Source: Typhlomys cinereus (lineage: Eukaryota > Chordata > Mammalia > Rodentia > Platacanthomyidae). Taken from it: DNA of 64,000 nucleotides. Shown here one piece after another: positions 1 through 12,365 of this stretch. Position 1 is the stretch's first letter. Each line of letters starts with the position of its first letter. Below the pieces are notes generated by a model that saw only the letters and a list, made by a program, of their open reading frames with translations, had not been told where the DNA came from and searched no databases. The stretch is from NCBI GenBank assembly GCA_023101885.1, contig JALPQD010000004.1, positions 13,661,688-13,725,687 on the forward strand. The letters run 5' to 3'. The translations under genes were made by a program, and so were the position numbers.

Positions 1-149
1 GGGGTTTCCCAGACTCTGTCTTCCATGGCCAGAATTATATGCCATTGTCAAATCCACTCAACATTTTTCAATGTGGGACCTGGGGATCTAAATTCAAGTT
101 CATTTGCTTGAGAAGTGAAGATTTTAATTACTGAGCCATCTTCTCAACC
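1..149 (-). mobile_element. Old tRNA-derived SINE, cut by window edge
   Basis: Read in reverse, the head lies near 105-149 and includes the mirror of a GGCTCAGTAATTAAA-type box A. The part at 1-45 (tttcccagactctgtcttcc, then a ggccagaatt motif) matches the body of the SINE at 55060-55385. It also resembles, more distantly, the CAGGCTCCGCC...CCAGGACCAGAAACG body of the five young SINEs in this window. I read it as an older member of that lineage. The (TG)n and A-rich end would lie outside the window. Assignment to the same lineage is inferred from the shared body motif. Confidence 0.6.
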
Positions 150-1718
150 TATGAGGTCTACTTTTAAAGAGGGAGTTCCAACTGTTGTTGGAAGATTAGT
201 ATAATAATATGGTTGTCAGAAACTATAAATTTGACAGTATACAGTCCTTTTTATATTTCTGTCTTTGTATCATAATATACACTGTAATGTTAAAACTCTT
301 CTTATAGTTTAGGAATTTTATTTGTATACAAAAGTGGTGCTCTATTTTAAATTTTTGAAAGAATAAAGTTTTGAGAAAAAAAGAAGACATATGAGTTATG
401 TCTTTGGATGTTTTCTAGTAGAAATCAAGCCATGCAAAGTGTATGGTTTATTAATGTTTGGATAAAATAGTATTACATCTGAAGTTAGTGTTTGTGTAGA
501 TATAATGACTAATTTAGTTACACAAAATCTAAGAACATGATTATTTGTTTCCAAGTAGAGTGCTGACGTATTAATGTGGAAAGAGAAAGAAAGCAAATCA
601 TGTTAGAATGAGTTTTACATTCGGAACAATACAATTCAAGAATGACAGGTCCTTTTAGAAATCGTGTTTGTAAGAAATGTCTTTACTGTTTAAAGTACAG
701 ACCTAAGGCAAAAAGTAACTGATAATCAAGAAAGATGCACATGTGGGTCTACCATTGTTGCTATTCTTATTACAAAATAGAAATTAGGCCAGAAGTTATT
801 ACTTTACAGTGACTGGTTTGGATATGTGAAGCAGATTGCAAGTAGACTAAAACTTCTCGAAAACACAATGTTGATAAACTGGGAAAAGAAAGAGCACTCA
901 GGTAAAACTTCAGATGGCCTTAATGCTTCTGGATTCTTATTTTGAATCAATGTGAAGTGGCAGTTTTTTGGATTTATGAAACTGCAGATAATTTGAACCA
1001 ATGTTTCTTTCTGTGCTACTTGGTTTTTCCAACACTTTGAAATACCATTATCAGGTATGAGACACTGTGTTAAAAAGCACTGAGCTACTCTGAAAGATTA
1101 TTACCTGCTTCACAACTGAAAAGCCTGCTCTAATTAGGATAAGAGAAAAATTCCTTCCATGTGGTCTATACTCACTTATCTCCAAATTTACTAGCTGAAC
1201 AACAAGCATGTGCAACAATTGCACCTACTTAGATTCTGATGACATTTCTTATGGTACATGATGCTGATTTTTCATTGACAGTAGCCAATAAAAGTTCTCA
1301 GTAAAAGAAAAGTTCCTTAAGTAAAAAAGATTGTAGGTCTTTCATGACAGCAGTGTGCAAATGGAGTTGAGACTCCATTGATCCAAGGAGATCCCCACTC
1401 TTTCTTTTTCATTAACAACTCTGGGGAAATTTTACCAAGCAGCATGTGCTAAAAACTCTCCAATGTACCTACTTAGTTTTAAGAACTCAAGTCCATGGAA
1501 TAAAATGTAAATCTTTCTTTGTCCAACACTAAAGTGAACAATAAGAAAGTTAAGGTATCAGGTAGATGGTATAGATGTGACTACAAATGAGTTACTTTTG
1601 AAATAAGAGGAAAACTTAATACTATGGTCACCACCAGACATGTTTGTACAAATTATTTTATAGCTATAATACATAACATGAGCAAATACAGAAAACAAAG
1701 ATCATTCCTCCTCTCCCT
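150..1718. other. Unique AT-rich DNA, no gene seen
   Basis: No open frame with coding character and no repeat that I recognise with confidence. The short reverse frames near 400-600 and 800-1000 have ordinary intergenic composition. I saw no splice-flanked frame in this stretch. Confidence 0.6.
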
Positions 1719-2309
1719 AGAAAACATTTTATTTTATTTATTTTATTTTTTTCGCTCATACAAACGTAATAGGTACCCCGGTCCCCTCCCTCCCTCCACC
1801 CCTCCCTGGACCTCCCTGCTCCTTTCCCCATTTTCCGCTTCCTTTCCCCCCTCTCTCCCTTTCTCCCAGTGTCCCCTCCCCCCATCCTTGGAGCATCTTT
1901 TAATGTGTATGCCAAACTTTTCTCTGGGTCCTTCTCTCTGATGAGGAGAGAAGACTGATGAGGTGTAAAGACTCAGTGGCATTTCCTAGAACTCTTTCTT
2001 GTGTTCCCCTTAAGTACAGGAACACTATTGTGGCTATTAATCCCTTGCTTCTAAGGATCCTAGTACCTTTAGTCCATGATAGACTTTGAGGGGTCAATGA
2101 TATGTTGGTCATTGCACAGATCATGCAGAGTCCTATTACAATTGCTTTGGCTCTAACTTGTGTGGAGTATCTTGCATAACATGACTCCTCCCATCCTGTG
2201 CTTTTACAATTTTACTGCCCCCTCTTCTGCAAATTTCCTCGAGCTTCTTGTAGAGATTAGGCAAGTCTGATTCCAGGTGGTCGATATAGAATCCCCAGAA
2301 AACATTTTA
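1719..2309 (-). mobile_element. 5'-truncated LINE-1, 3' UTR only, with TSD
   Basis: A 13-bp target-site duplication (agaaaacatttta) is seen at 1719-1731 and 2297-2309. The insert at 1732-2296 begins with a T-rich tract, which is the poly(A) tail read in reverse. It continues through the motif ctcatacaaacgtaatagg and a pyrimidine-rich CCCTCCC region (about 1780-1890), which is the polypurine tract of a rodent L1 3' UTR. The same 3' end recurs at 35705, 37416 and 39856. Only the last 565 bp of the element inserted, so no ORF2 is present. The long frames on both strands here (about 105 and 83 codons) are low-complexity 3' UTR and are not genes. Confidence 0.9.
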
Positions 2310-2451
2310 ATATATTAGTTGTATATTTAAAAATAACTTATATCTGCTTAAACTTAACCATTGATATATCTGAAATACTGGGAATTTAATCACCATGGAT
2401 TTATTTCCTGACCCTCAAAGCCTCATCCTGTAAATGTCTGTCAACCCATTG

Positions 2452-2748
2452 TGTAGGGATTCATTTTTTTTATATTTTTTTTATTTATTCAACTGTGCGT
2501 ATGTGCATGTGTATGTGCGCGCGCGCGTGTGTGTGTCTGTGTGTGTGTGTGTGTGTAGAACCACGGACGCCTCCACTTCTTTCTGCCCCAGGATTCACAG
2601 GCTCCGCCCTACCAGGACCAGAAACGCAGGCTGCCCCCGCTTCCGCCCGGCGTCTATACGTGGGGTCTAGGATCCGAACTCAGGACCTTCCGCCTGCAAG
2701 GCGGAGGCTTAACCCCTGAGCCACCTCTCTAGCCCCATGTAGGGATTC
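2452..2748 (-). mobile_element. Young tRNA-derived SINE with (CA)n body, copy 1
   Basis: An 11-bp duplication (tgtagggattc) flanks it at 2452-2462 and 2738-2748. The insert at 2463-2737 reads, in element sense: tRNA-like head (GGGGCTAGAGAGGTGGCTCA), a B-box-like GAGTTCGGATCC, a GC-rich body, GGTTCTACACAC leading into a (CA)n/(CG)n block, then an A-rich tail. The body is nearly the same as in the copies at 3941, 17862, 44112 and 63213, so the family is young. The head resembles rodent B2 but the body does not match the murid B2 body that I know. Confidence 0.88.
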
Positions 2749-3181
2749 TTAAAGGCTAGGATACATTTGCAGAGTGACTTCTTTACTGTGACTCTTATTT
2801 GGACTTGCCTTATCGTGGTAACTTTACGAGATCAGTACTCAGCAAGCTATGACTTTAGAACTGGGAGATCACTCATAAATTCAGAGGTTGCTGCTTAGTG
2901 GACAGTGAATAAAACTGATTATTTTGTGGAGACTTGGTAACCTCTAACAACTTTCTGTGACGACAATGAATATATTGCGAGAACTTTGGCAAGAGTGTCT
3001 TTTCGCCACGGGAATCAAAACTACACGAGAACTAATTAAGTATAGAAATGGCTGGGTATGATGTGGGCAAAAGCATCCAAACTGAAAAGAAGGTATACAA
3101 GAATATCAAAATGATGCAATTTGTGATTCTACTGAGATTTTCTGGCAAGAGATTGGTCCAAAACAAATCTCAGTGGGTTAT
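2749..3181. other. Unique DNA, nothing recognised
   Basis: No coding frame and no clear repeat between the SINE and the LTR to its right. Confidence 0.55.
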
Positions 3182-3524
3182 TGTATCATTTATTCTCTGT
3201 GCTGCTGTGCTACTCAGACTCAAATAACTTAATAGGAGAAAGGGAGATGTATTCGGCTTACAGTTTCAGACAGGGAATATAGTCCTCTGTGGTGGGAAGG
3301 ACATGGCAGTTAGCAGTAGCTGGAGGTGGCCTAACTCACTGCAGACATCATGGAGGGAGAGTACAGACTCGCTACCTGAAGCAGGTTAGGGCTAACTAAC
3401 CTCAAGGCCCATCCCCTGTGACTGCCTTTCTCCAGCAAGTTTCCCAAAGGTGTCATGATTTCCCCAAACTAAAGACTCAAGCACGAGAGCCAATGGGTGA
3501 CAAACTCACATTTCAAACCATGAT
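3182..3524 (-). mobile_element. Solo ERVL-MaLR LTR (MT/ORR1-like)
   Basis: In reverse sense the LTR starts with a catggtttgaaatgtgag-type end and finishes in the gcagcacagagaataaatga region. It includes the typical block equivalent to CCTTTGGGAAACTTGCTGGAG. Order and spacing match both LTRs of the provirus at 49799-51884, and the length (about 343 bp) is close to theirs (360 and 371 bp). There is no internal region beside it, so it is a solo LTR. I could not fix a clean 5-bp target duplication. Confidence 0.82.
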
Positions 3525-3940
3525 GGGTATAAAACTGAATTGGCAGTTTTTACATCTGTACGCATCTCAGGCCTGAAATTGCTTTCTCTTCTGTATGCTT
3601 TACAGTTTTCTTGTAAAAATTTTGCATTTTGTCCCATATTAGTTAGTGGTGTAAATGTCTTGAAAGTCTTAGAGAATGTACTTAACCATTTAGACATCCT
3701 GTTAATCCACTTTCAAATTTTTTCCACTTAATTGATGAATTTTGTTCTTTGACATTAAACATAGATCTAAAACATTTTGATTACTTCCCTTTTACCCTTC
3801 GGTTGTTCAGTTGCTCTATTTGCTCAATTCCTGAGCTGAATCTCAAGAAATGCTTATCCTGAATGAAGAAATGACCTGACTACCTTGAACTTGGGATATC
3901 ATTCTAGATTTGCTGCCTTATCTGCAATGTCTGCTTAGTC

Positions 3941-3972
3941 TTAATTTCTTAGTTCTTATTTATTTTTATTCA

Positions 3973-4024
<52 letters not shown>

Positions 4025-4250
4025 ACCACAGGCGAATTAAGGAACCACCATGGACCGCTTCCACCTCCTCCTTGTTTACTCTGCCCCGGGATTCACAGGC
4101 TCCGCCCTACCAGGACCAGAAACGCAGGCTGCCCCCGCTTCAGCCTGGCGTCTATACGTGGGGTCTAGGATCTGAACTCAGGACCTTCCGTCTACAAGGC
4201 AGAGGCTTAACCCCTGAGCCACCTCTTCAGCCCCTTAATTTCTTAGTTCT
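3941..4250 (-). mobile_element. Young tRNA-derived SINE with (CA)n body, copy 2
   Basis: A perfect 16-bp duplication (ttaatttcttagttct) is present at 3941-3956 and 4235-4250. The insert is 3957-4234. It contains a long (TG)n run (3975-4022; (CA)n in element sense) between the A-rich tail and the GC-rich body, and ends in the reversed head (gagccacctcttcagcccc). The uninterrupted microsatellite and perfect duplication point to a recent insertion. Confidence 0.92.
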
Positions 4251-4833
4251 AAAGCAGTGTAGTACTAATATGATCTGATTACTCAAATGTCTATGAATAC
4301 TGAATGAAATCATGCATTTATGACTTAAGACAATGGGAGATACAAGAAGGGACTAATAAATTTTGAATATTCATTTTCAGTGGGAGTTCTCCAGTACTCT
4401 TTTCAGCAATAACTTAAAGGGAATTATACAGTGCTGAATTGGAAAGAAAATCATTGGACTTGAGAAACTGAGTTTTTTTCACCACATTTATGTTACAGTC
4501 TGTGAACCTGGTTAACTTAGCTTCTTGTATTCCAGTATCCTCATGCATTAATGAAGTTGTTTTTTAGTTTAGTAGTCATGAGAGCAGTAATAACTCAATG
4601 ATATGAAGGTATTCAAAAGTATGTTAGTATACTGATTTTTGTGAAGCAGCAACATATTGTATAAATAATAGTTTTATTTGACTATTAGTTAAATTATTAA
4701 GGTTTTATGGAGATCTCTTTAATTAAATAATATATTTTTTTACAAATTTCATTTAAATAAGTAAAATATGCATTTTGTGCATATATATTAATGTTTGTTT
4801 GTGTGAAATGTTCCTATGTATGGATACACAGGA
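4251..4833. other. AT-rich unique DNA
   Basis: Strongly AT-rich, especially near 4650-4790. No gene or repeat family recognised. Confidence 0.5.
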
Positions 4834-5205
4834 GTGTTTGTGTGTGTGTGTGTGTGTGTTTGTGTGTGTGCAGATAGAGGTCATAGATGAATCTTAATTC
4901 ACTCTTTAGGGTCACTTCACCTTGTTTTGGAAATAGGGTCTCTTACTGCAAACCTGTAGCTTGCCAATTAGCCTACGTTAACTCGTAAATGAACCCTAGG
5001 GATAAATCTGTCTCTGACTTCTTAGTCCTGAGATTCCAAATATGCATTACTCTGCCCAGTTTTATATATGGTTTTTATGAAGTCTTAATCTCTTTCTCAA
5101 TAAAGGAGTACAACAATAGGATCTGGCTACTCTGATCTCTGTGAATTCAGGTCTTCATGTTTGTGTGGCAAGCGATTTATTCACTAATCTATGCTTCTAG
5201 CCCAA
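4834..5205 (-). mobile_element. B3-like SINE (B2 superfamily)
   Basis: It opens with a (TG)n tract at 4834-4871, then cagatagaggtcatagatga, the block caccttgttttggaaatagg, and ends with a reversed tRNA-like head near 5140-5205 (aattcaggtcttcatg, then cactaatctatgcttctagccc). This order is that of rodent B3-type SINEs read in reverse. It is clearly diverged from the consensus I recall, so it is an old copy. Confidence 0.75.
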
Positions 5206-6145
5206 GAATTGAGAGTCTTCTATTCATTCAGCAAAATTTCAAGTGAAAAGATGATTAATAGGTGAAATTATTAAGCCATTTGTTAATATGACTCAATAAA
5301 TTGCCACATAAAGTTACTCTGGGAATCAGTCATCTTTCCAGAGAAAAGTTGGTTATTGCTTTACTGAGTTCTTTGCATCCACAATTCTTTTGGATGGGTG
5401 ATTTAAAAATACTTGACTGATTATTCTGGAATCTTCTCTTTGACCCAGATCACAAAGTAATTTGACATTTAAATCTTTGTGACTAGAAAGCGGAACCAAC
5501 CCATTTTTCTAGGTTATCTTAAACCCTGGATTAGAAGAGATTAAAGTGATCTTTCTTGGTTTTGAATCACATCACATGAATGATTAAATCTTTTCTTTAA
5601 ATACCTAGCAACTATAACCCTTTTATTTCTTCTCTGCTGAATTTTGACAGGTAACATTTGGGCTGCCTCTCATTCCTTGCTTTCCACATTCTTAACCCAC
5701 TGCAATCTCGGTTTTCTCTTTCCACTCCGTTGAAGCTACTTTGGTAAAGGACAACAGCTTTCCAATTGTTAAATCAAACACATAGTTTTAACCTTTATTT
5801 CACTTTAGACAAGATTGTTACTTGAGCCTTCTTTAAACTATGAAAGTCTATCATTTTTACCTTATTTCTCTTTTCTTCCCTCTCTCGTTTATTGGTCCAT
5901 TTATTTCCCACATTCTGGAGCATCAGAAATTCTGTGTGCCTTATTGCTTATTATGTCTTTGGACTACTTGCCTTCTTTCTTTAATTAATTATATCTTCCT
6001 GCATCATTAGCATACTGGTCTCTGTTTTTCCCCTGCCTTAGAAATAGGTTCTGTAGAAAACAGCCAGGAAGTCTGTTGTAATATAGGGTCTTATTGATGT
6101 AGCCTCTAGTATTTCTCTGACTTGCTTTCCTTCTGATTAACCTTT
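5206..6145. other. Unique DNA, no gene seen
   Basis: No sustained coding frame and no repeat family that I can name. Pyrimidine-rich patches near 5850-5900. Confidence 0.5.
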
Positions 6146-6577
6146 CTCTGTGTCATAGTTTGGCACAGGTGTCAACTTGACTCTTGAGGGTTGGAGAGCT
6201 CTGGACACATTTGTAGAGAATTAATGGTTGAATAAAGCCCAGCGGAAACCTGCAAGAGATTGTCTAGCTGATGGGTAATGCCCAGTCCATGGTGGGTGGG
6301 ACTAGGCTCTGAATAGGTGAATAAAATACTGAGAGCTGGTTGAGGAAGTCAGCAGCCTTTTGTACACAACAGCTGAGAAAGGGACGATCCTTACTTGCCA
6401 GAACAGTGTACAAAAGATGGTGTGGCCAGTTCCCTCGGCCGTGGTGTTGGTTCATGCTCTCCTGTCAAGCTGGACTGAGAACTGATAATTGTAAAAGACA
6501 ATAATAAACCCCTTTTTCCCTTAAAGCCATTTGATGGTCATTTATCAGCAACCATGCAGGTGAACTGCAACACTCTG
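6146..6577 (+). mobile_element. Solo ERVL-MaLR-like LTR with TSD
   Basis: The LTR spans 6151-6572, starts TGTCATAG and ends TGCAACA. A perfect 5-bp duplication (ctctg) is present at 6146-6150 and 6573-6577. The 5' part has a gtgtcaacttgactcttgag motif, and the 3' part has an AATAAACCCCTTTTTCCC polyadenylation region as in rodent MaLR LTRs. At 422 bp it is longer than the MT-like LTRs in the window. Its closest relative here is the LTR at 53659-54076. Confidence 0.85.
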
Positions 6578-6584
6578 TTTATAT

Positions 6585-7300
6585 TGGTCTCTGGATGCAC
6601 CTTAAATGTCCCCTGAACACTCATATCTTGAGGTCTTTGTGTTTGCTCTTCCTTCTTCACACTTACCTATTCAAAAATCCCCTCCTATGAACATATCTTC
6701 CCAATTAATGTATTTTAATTAACATCTATGCCCTCCCTCCTGACCTTATCTAATTTTTCTTCATATCATCGTGTGATTAGTAGCTGTTAAATATTTAATT
6801 TTGACTTTTCTCTTAAACTTCCTGATAATTATTGCCACATAATTATCCCACAGCATCTTGCCTGGATTTGTCCAAAGCTAAAGCCAGTTTTCTGTGCTAG
6901 TGATGCCCAATTGCCTTGGAGCTCAACAAAAACCAATGGCATAATGCATCCATGCAATTGCTTAGATTACATTTATGCTTGTAGCTCTCTGTTCCTGCTA
7001 ATTCCTACTCATTTCACAAGATCAGAATTCATTGCTTCTTGAAGCCTTTCATTAACAGGATTTTCACCCTTAGAGTTATTAATCATCCCTCTTCTCTGTT
7101 TCCATAACACCTTGAGCTTATCTTAAATACTGTATGTACTGAATACTAGTAATATGATTCCTTTAATTATCTTTCTCCTTTAATAAGTTGTAATCTCCTT
7201 AAGGATAGAGATTGTGTTCTACATATCTGTCTATTCTCAGCACCGTAGTGCTGCCAGCACAGAATGTGCTCTGATCAATGCTCTTTAGGGACAAATTGTT
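6585..7300 (+). mobile_element. Ancient LINE-2 3' end
   Basis: Patches match the L2 3' end in order: tgaacactcatatcttgagg then tctttgtgtttgctcttcc (about 6615-6650), cctgctaattcctactcatt (about 6993-7012), ttgaagcctttcattaac, and ccttaaggatagagattgtg (7198-7217), followed by the tail tctcagcaccgtagtgctgc. The copy is highly diverged and gapped. This fits an insertion older than the rodents, from general knowledge of L2. Confidence 0.72.
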
Positions 7301-9806
7301 AAGGAGTCTGCTAACCAAAGAGTGAAGAAAGGAGTAGAAATAGGAAGAAATGGACTCTGCGACTTAGTCTGAATCATTTTCAGATCAATATAACTTCTAA
7401 CACTTGAGGGCTTGGAGGCTGGAGTTGGGGAGTAAGGTAGAATGAAACTGAAGAGGGAGGCCTTTTCAGAGAAGAAAGATGACAGAAGTAGAAAACCAGA
7501 GCTTTATTCTTTTAGCTGCTTCACAGCATAGCAACAGGTGACTGGTCCATTTTTAGCAGACCTGCTGAGGAGATGATAAAATGGATTACATAACAGCAAT
7601 TGTGAAGATACCAGAGGCACCTTGCAAGAAAAGGAAATTACATGAACAACCGTTTCAGAGAAACTCTACAATAAATAATTTAAAGAATAATCCTTAGTAT
7701 ATTTTCAATATGCAGATAAATTGGATAATGGAACCCATTAATGCATAGATGTTTTTTGTACTCTTGTTTTTGCCTTATGGAACATAAGAATACGTTGAAT
7801 TGATGTTTAGTGTAAACAATTCAATGCTTGTTGTTTCCACAGCTGGTAATTACAAAGTCAGAAGAGAAATCAACTTCTGACTCTAAATATTTGCATTTAA
7901 AGATCTCAAGTTTTTAGAAAGCAATGAGTTTGAAGATGTGTGTTCAAGGCTACCTTTATTCTTTACCTGATCTTTAAAATTAGTATAGGATTTGTTCTAC
8001 TTAGCCCTATGTTCTTTTTTCAGCTAAGAAGAAAACTAAAAAGGGCTATTTGGAGAAACTGTTTTAAGATAACCGTATAAGTAGGAAGCACCATATTGGT
8101 ATATGCTAAATTAGCTTAATTTCAAATTATGTCCTTTGATGTTTGGTATCTTAAAATGACAAACTATATTTAATTTATCCAAGTTAATGATTTCATTATT
8201 ACTTCCTAAATGGATTTTGAATACATTGGAGCCTGTCAGAAAGACAATGCCATCTTAGCCAGATGGAGCAGCATAAGCATTTGTGTCTTAAAAATTGGCA
8301 CAACATGGTAAAGGAATCTGAAAATCTCTTTGCAACACTACACACAGTGATAATGTTAATGCATCTCTAAGGAAAATAAATATCACTGCTTGTATCCTAT
8401 GAATATAAAATTACTTATGAAATTATTTTATTTTTGCATTTTCCAATTCAATTCTTATATTTTCTAAATGATATCTCATCTACTTTACTAATAATGCTGC
8501 ATTGGTGCAGACATTAAGACTGGGGCTACTACTTCCTTGACTTTGTGTTAATTTTTAGTCTTTTCTTGGGGGTCCTTTTGCTGCAACTAAGGGCATAATG
8601 ATGATTTAAGGAAAAAAAAGTACTCACATTCCCTATCATGTTGGCACCATGAAATTTTATTTTTGTCATTGATTATAATAACTTCAGCTTGTTTGAGTAA
8701 CTTTTCCAAAAGACTTTTACCTACTGTTCTGTATCTGAATAGCTCTTCACAGGCCAGGAACAAAATTCTGGATTCCACTGATGACCAAGTCTGTCAACCC
8801 CTTGGCTTAGCTTTTAAACACCTTTTGGACAAATGACTCTACTGAGTGCTGATACCATTTATCAGCTCTCTCAGCCCTTTACAACTCTTTTACGTTCTAG
8901 AAGCAAGCCTTCACACACAAGTTTGCAGCTCTTGTTGAGACCTTCCATTTCTTACAGTTGTGCTTTGTGTGCTATCAGTATTGCCAGTAACTACTTGTCA
9001 TTGGGCTCTTGTAAACCTTTGCACATCTCATTTCCCTCCACATTTTTCAAACAAATGGCTGACTCTTTGCATTGGAAAGGACATTATCTTCTATAGGATA
9101 TTTTTCTATACAATTTCCAGTAAAATCTATAGCGATTTAGCCTCTGTCTTGGGATGTAGGTTTTCTTTGCCAGTGGTGAGGGTAAGTCAGTGTCATGACT
9201 TTCCGTCTGTCAGTTTTCTCAAATCACTATTTTCGCCAGGTTCTCTAAGGAGCATCCAGATACTCCTGACATGTGTAAGAGACTTACTAAAGAGCTGTCC
9301 ATGAGAAAATGAAGGAGAAAGTATCAAACAAAGACAGTAATAAAAGATAGGCTAAAATGCAGGTATGACACCTGTGTAAAAGCATAGTGAGGTTAGGTGG
9401 ATAAGAAAACTTTCAGAACAGGGAATTCTGAGGAAATTTTGGCAGGACTGGTGAGCCAGGCTATAGTAATGACCTGAGTGCTATTTCAGAAGTCCTGATT
9501 GAATCAGAAGGGGCCAGGATGGAACATGTGCCCAGTGGTTGGGGTCAGCTGTTGGCGAGGATAAGCCTGAGTGAAGTATGGTTTCTGTCTACTCTGGCGG
9601 AGCTGGACTGGTGGCACCAAGGTGCTGTGAGTCAGTTCTGTTCTCTGCATGGGTTCTTCAGAAGTGAAATCCATGTGACACATTTCTCCTGTCAACAGAG
9701 TAATCTCAAAAGGTTAGAAAGGGAGAAAATAATGTAGAAATTTGTGCATGATCAGTTATTTTATTATTATATGTTATATACTTCTTTAATACATTAAAAT
9801 AAGTAG
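7301..9806. other. Unique AT-rich DNA, no gene seen
   Basis: About 2.5 kb without a clear interspersed repeat. A frame of 114 codons on the plus strand (8960-9304) overlaps another frame of 87 codons. I see no domain, no Kozak context or splice signal that singles it out, so I do not call a gene. Confidence 0.5.
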
Positions 9807-9955
9807 GGTTGAGGAGATGGCTCAGTGGGTGAAATCCTTGCTGTCCAAATGGAGAAGTGACCTGAGTTGGCACTGATGTGTATCTGGGCATGTTAGTTCT
9901 TGTCTGTCATCTCAGTGCTCCAATGGAGAGAGAGAAGGTAGAGACAGGAGATTTT
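9807..9955 (+). mobile_element. B4/RSINE1-like SINE
   Basis: It begins with a tRNA-like head (gttgaggagatggctcagtg), then a degenerate B box (gacctgagttggcac). The B1-like part follows (gggcatgttagttcttgtct, catctcagtgctcc, agagacaggag). A tRNA-derived head followed by a B1/7SL-derived part defines the rodent B4 type. The copy is diverged. Confidence 0.7.
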
Positions 9956-10204
9956 TAAGAGGTTTTCTATCCAACTAGACTATTTTCTATTAAAAAAAAT
10001 CCAGAACTTTAGAATCCAGTAATATTTACTATACTAGATTTTAGAATCTACTCTGTTTTCTTGATTTTTTTTTTAATTTCAGGATTTTTATGATCTATAG
10101 CTTGTATTGCATTTTCAATACAATATATTCAGTATTTTATTTCTTAACTCTATATTCAGAACTCTACAAAAGTAGGGGAGTTAAGTACTAGTAAGAATTT
10201 GTGT

Positions 10205-10390
10205 TTTGATTCAGGACTCTCTGCTGTAGCTGTGGATGTGATGTAATCTGCCATTTCAAGCTCCTGGTGCCATAGCTTGCTTGCAGTGATGGACTGTAAA
10301 CTGTATTGTAAGTTATAATAAAACCCTACACTCCATATGTTTGCTTCTTGTTAGGTATTTTGTTACTGAAATGAGAGAAGTAGCTAAACC
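10205..10390 (+). mobile_element. Partial MaLR LTR, 3' half
   Basis: The order ctgtggatgtgatgtaatct, agctcctggtgccatagctt, gatggactgtaaactgtatt, ataataaaaccctacactcc and tattttgttactgaaatgag matches the 3' half of an MT/ORR1-like LTR. The 5' half is absent or too diverged to see. Confidence 0.75.
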
Positions 10391-12365
10391 AAGGTAATAG
10401 TTCCAAGTTCTTGATTTTAAACTTTTTTTAAAGTCCCAAAGCTTCTTTGTTTGTCATTTAATTTGGTTTTCTAATTTTTCTTTGAATTTCTTGAGATAAA
10501 CTATTGCCTTTGGAAAATTCCATCTCATTCCTTTAGGCAATTTCAGATAAAGCTCTACATTGCACATCTAGAATAACACTGCCATGTAATAGCCTTTTAT
10601 AGGTCCTTCAGAGGGACCTACACTTGTCACAAGCAGTTTGGAATTTGTAAAGCACGGCTCTCCAGCTTTTTCCATGGGTTACAATGAAAATTTACCATGT
10701 GATTATGAAAAAGAGAGAAGAAAAAAAAAGAAAAAGTGAGCAACCTTACAAAGAACTCATGTGTTTACCAAAGAGTTATAAATATGTTGCTAAGCACTGC
10801 CAATTGTTCCCTTGTTTCTGAGAAATATGTTTTTCATTACAAATGATTTTATTATGTATTATTGGCATTTAAAAGCTAATATACAAGATGCAAGGCTACT
10901 TTGCACAAAAAATAAACCAAATTGCTTTGAATTTACACATTTATATGTAGATTGTTTCTTTTGTGTATTTATTACTAAATAAAATTTTCATGAATTAAGG
11001 TCTTAAAATGAGAGATTTAAAACCATGATGGTTAAAGCATTTTTCTTTTTCCATTTGTTCTAACTCTATTGAACATTGTAGTTCCCTTGGGAATGCACTT
11101 TTAAAATATAAAAGATCTCTACATATGGTTATGACCTTTACTGAATAATTTAAAAAATCTTGGTATTTCTTCTATTTTGGTGTGAATGCTCTCTTTTTTG
11201 AAATCATTTTATAAAGACATATTAAAGTTTGAGCAATAGTGATAGTACGTGCTAGAAATTTGAAGGCAGGGATTTGTATGCTGAGTTGGCAGAACAAAAA
11301 AAGCCAGGCAGCATAGAGAAGGGTGTCACTGGATCTGGGTGATGCAAATTATCATGTCTCAAGATCATTGATACTAATGGGATTTATTTTATAAAGTTAT
11401 ATATTCAATGTATTAAGTTAGGTTTCAGACAATACTCATTTTAAAAAAGTTATTAAATTACTTTTTCATAGTAACTTGAACACTATATTGAAATAAATAA
11501 ATACATATGGCTAGATTATTAAATTATTGTTTTTTATTTTTTAAAAGCATATTGGTACTCCTACCATTGTGATAGAAGGCAACTTGTAAAATTATTATAT
11601 TATTCTCTTATCTAATTTGTTATGTAATATTTTAGTGTTTCATTAGGATTCTGTACTTATAGACTGATATATGTTTTAGAAACAGAATTTTTTTACAAAA
11701 TGTAATGATCTTTAAAAAATAGGTTATCAAAATGCACAGTACTCGCTAGAGGTCACCATGTGCTTACTGTGCACAATATGCTTTAAAATTCTAAATAATC
11801 TAAATTTTTTAGATTATGTAAAATGGGGAAAATTATCATGGCATTTAGAAACAGTGGATACTACAATGCACAACCAGTTCATAATTATTACAGGACCTCT
11901 GGCATTTCTTTGTATTGAGAAGATTGTCGATGAAACCATTGCTAAGCAGCAAAGTTTTGCTGATTGTTTTGTGAAACATTTAAGAAGTAAGAGTTTATAC
12001 TTGGCATATATTATATCTCTTTTGAACTTAGATGGAACTTGCATTATCAGTAAGAACCTACATATATTTTCTAGCTATATATATTCTTAAGTAAATAAGG
12101 TGATGTGTACTGGCCATATGAAGTGTCAAAAGGATCAGCTGATCCACTTTGAATTATTCTTAATATTGCAATAGACCACAGGCTCTGAAGGGTGCCATCA
12201 CTGGTTGCTGCTCTGTCTTCAAGTACATCAGGGAGGTACTACTGCTGGATAAATTCTAATTTCCATGCCATTTCAGTAAAACATTGGGAAGTATTGAAAG
12301 CAGCATTTACTGAAGAACAACAGACTATGTGAAAGATATTGGCTGTTATGAGTGGTTTAAAAATG
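10391..12365. other. AT-rich unique DNA, no gene seen
   Basis: Long T- and A-rich runs. A plus-strand frame of 110 codons (11758-12090) is AT-rich, has a partly overlapping reverse frame and shows no recognisable domain. I treat it as chance. Confidence 0.5.

Noticed and set aside
1624..1982. Overlapping frames of about 75-105 codons on both strands
   Set aside because: They lie in the polypurine 3' UTR of a reversed L1 and are low in complexity (Pro/Ser or Gly/Arg/Glu runs).
2434..2719. Frames with Cys/Val runs followed by an Arg/Pro-rich part; similar frames at 3974, 17883, 44153 and 63170
   Set aside because: All are translations of the (TG)n and body of the same SINE. The recurrence of the peptide reflects the repeat and not a gene family.
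11758..12090. 110-codon plus-strand frame
   Set aside because: AT-rich codons, a partly overlapping reverse frame and no domain. Length is within what chance gives in 64 kb.
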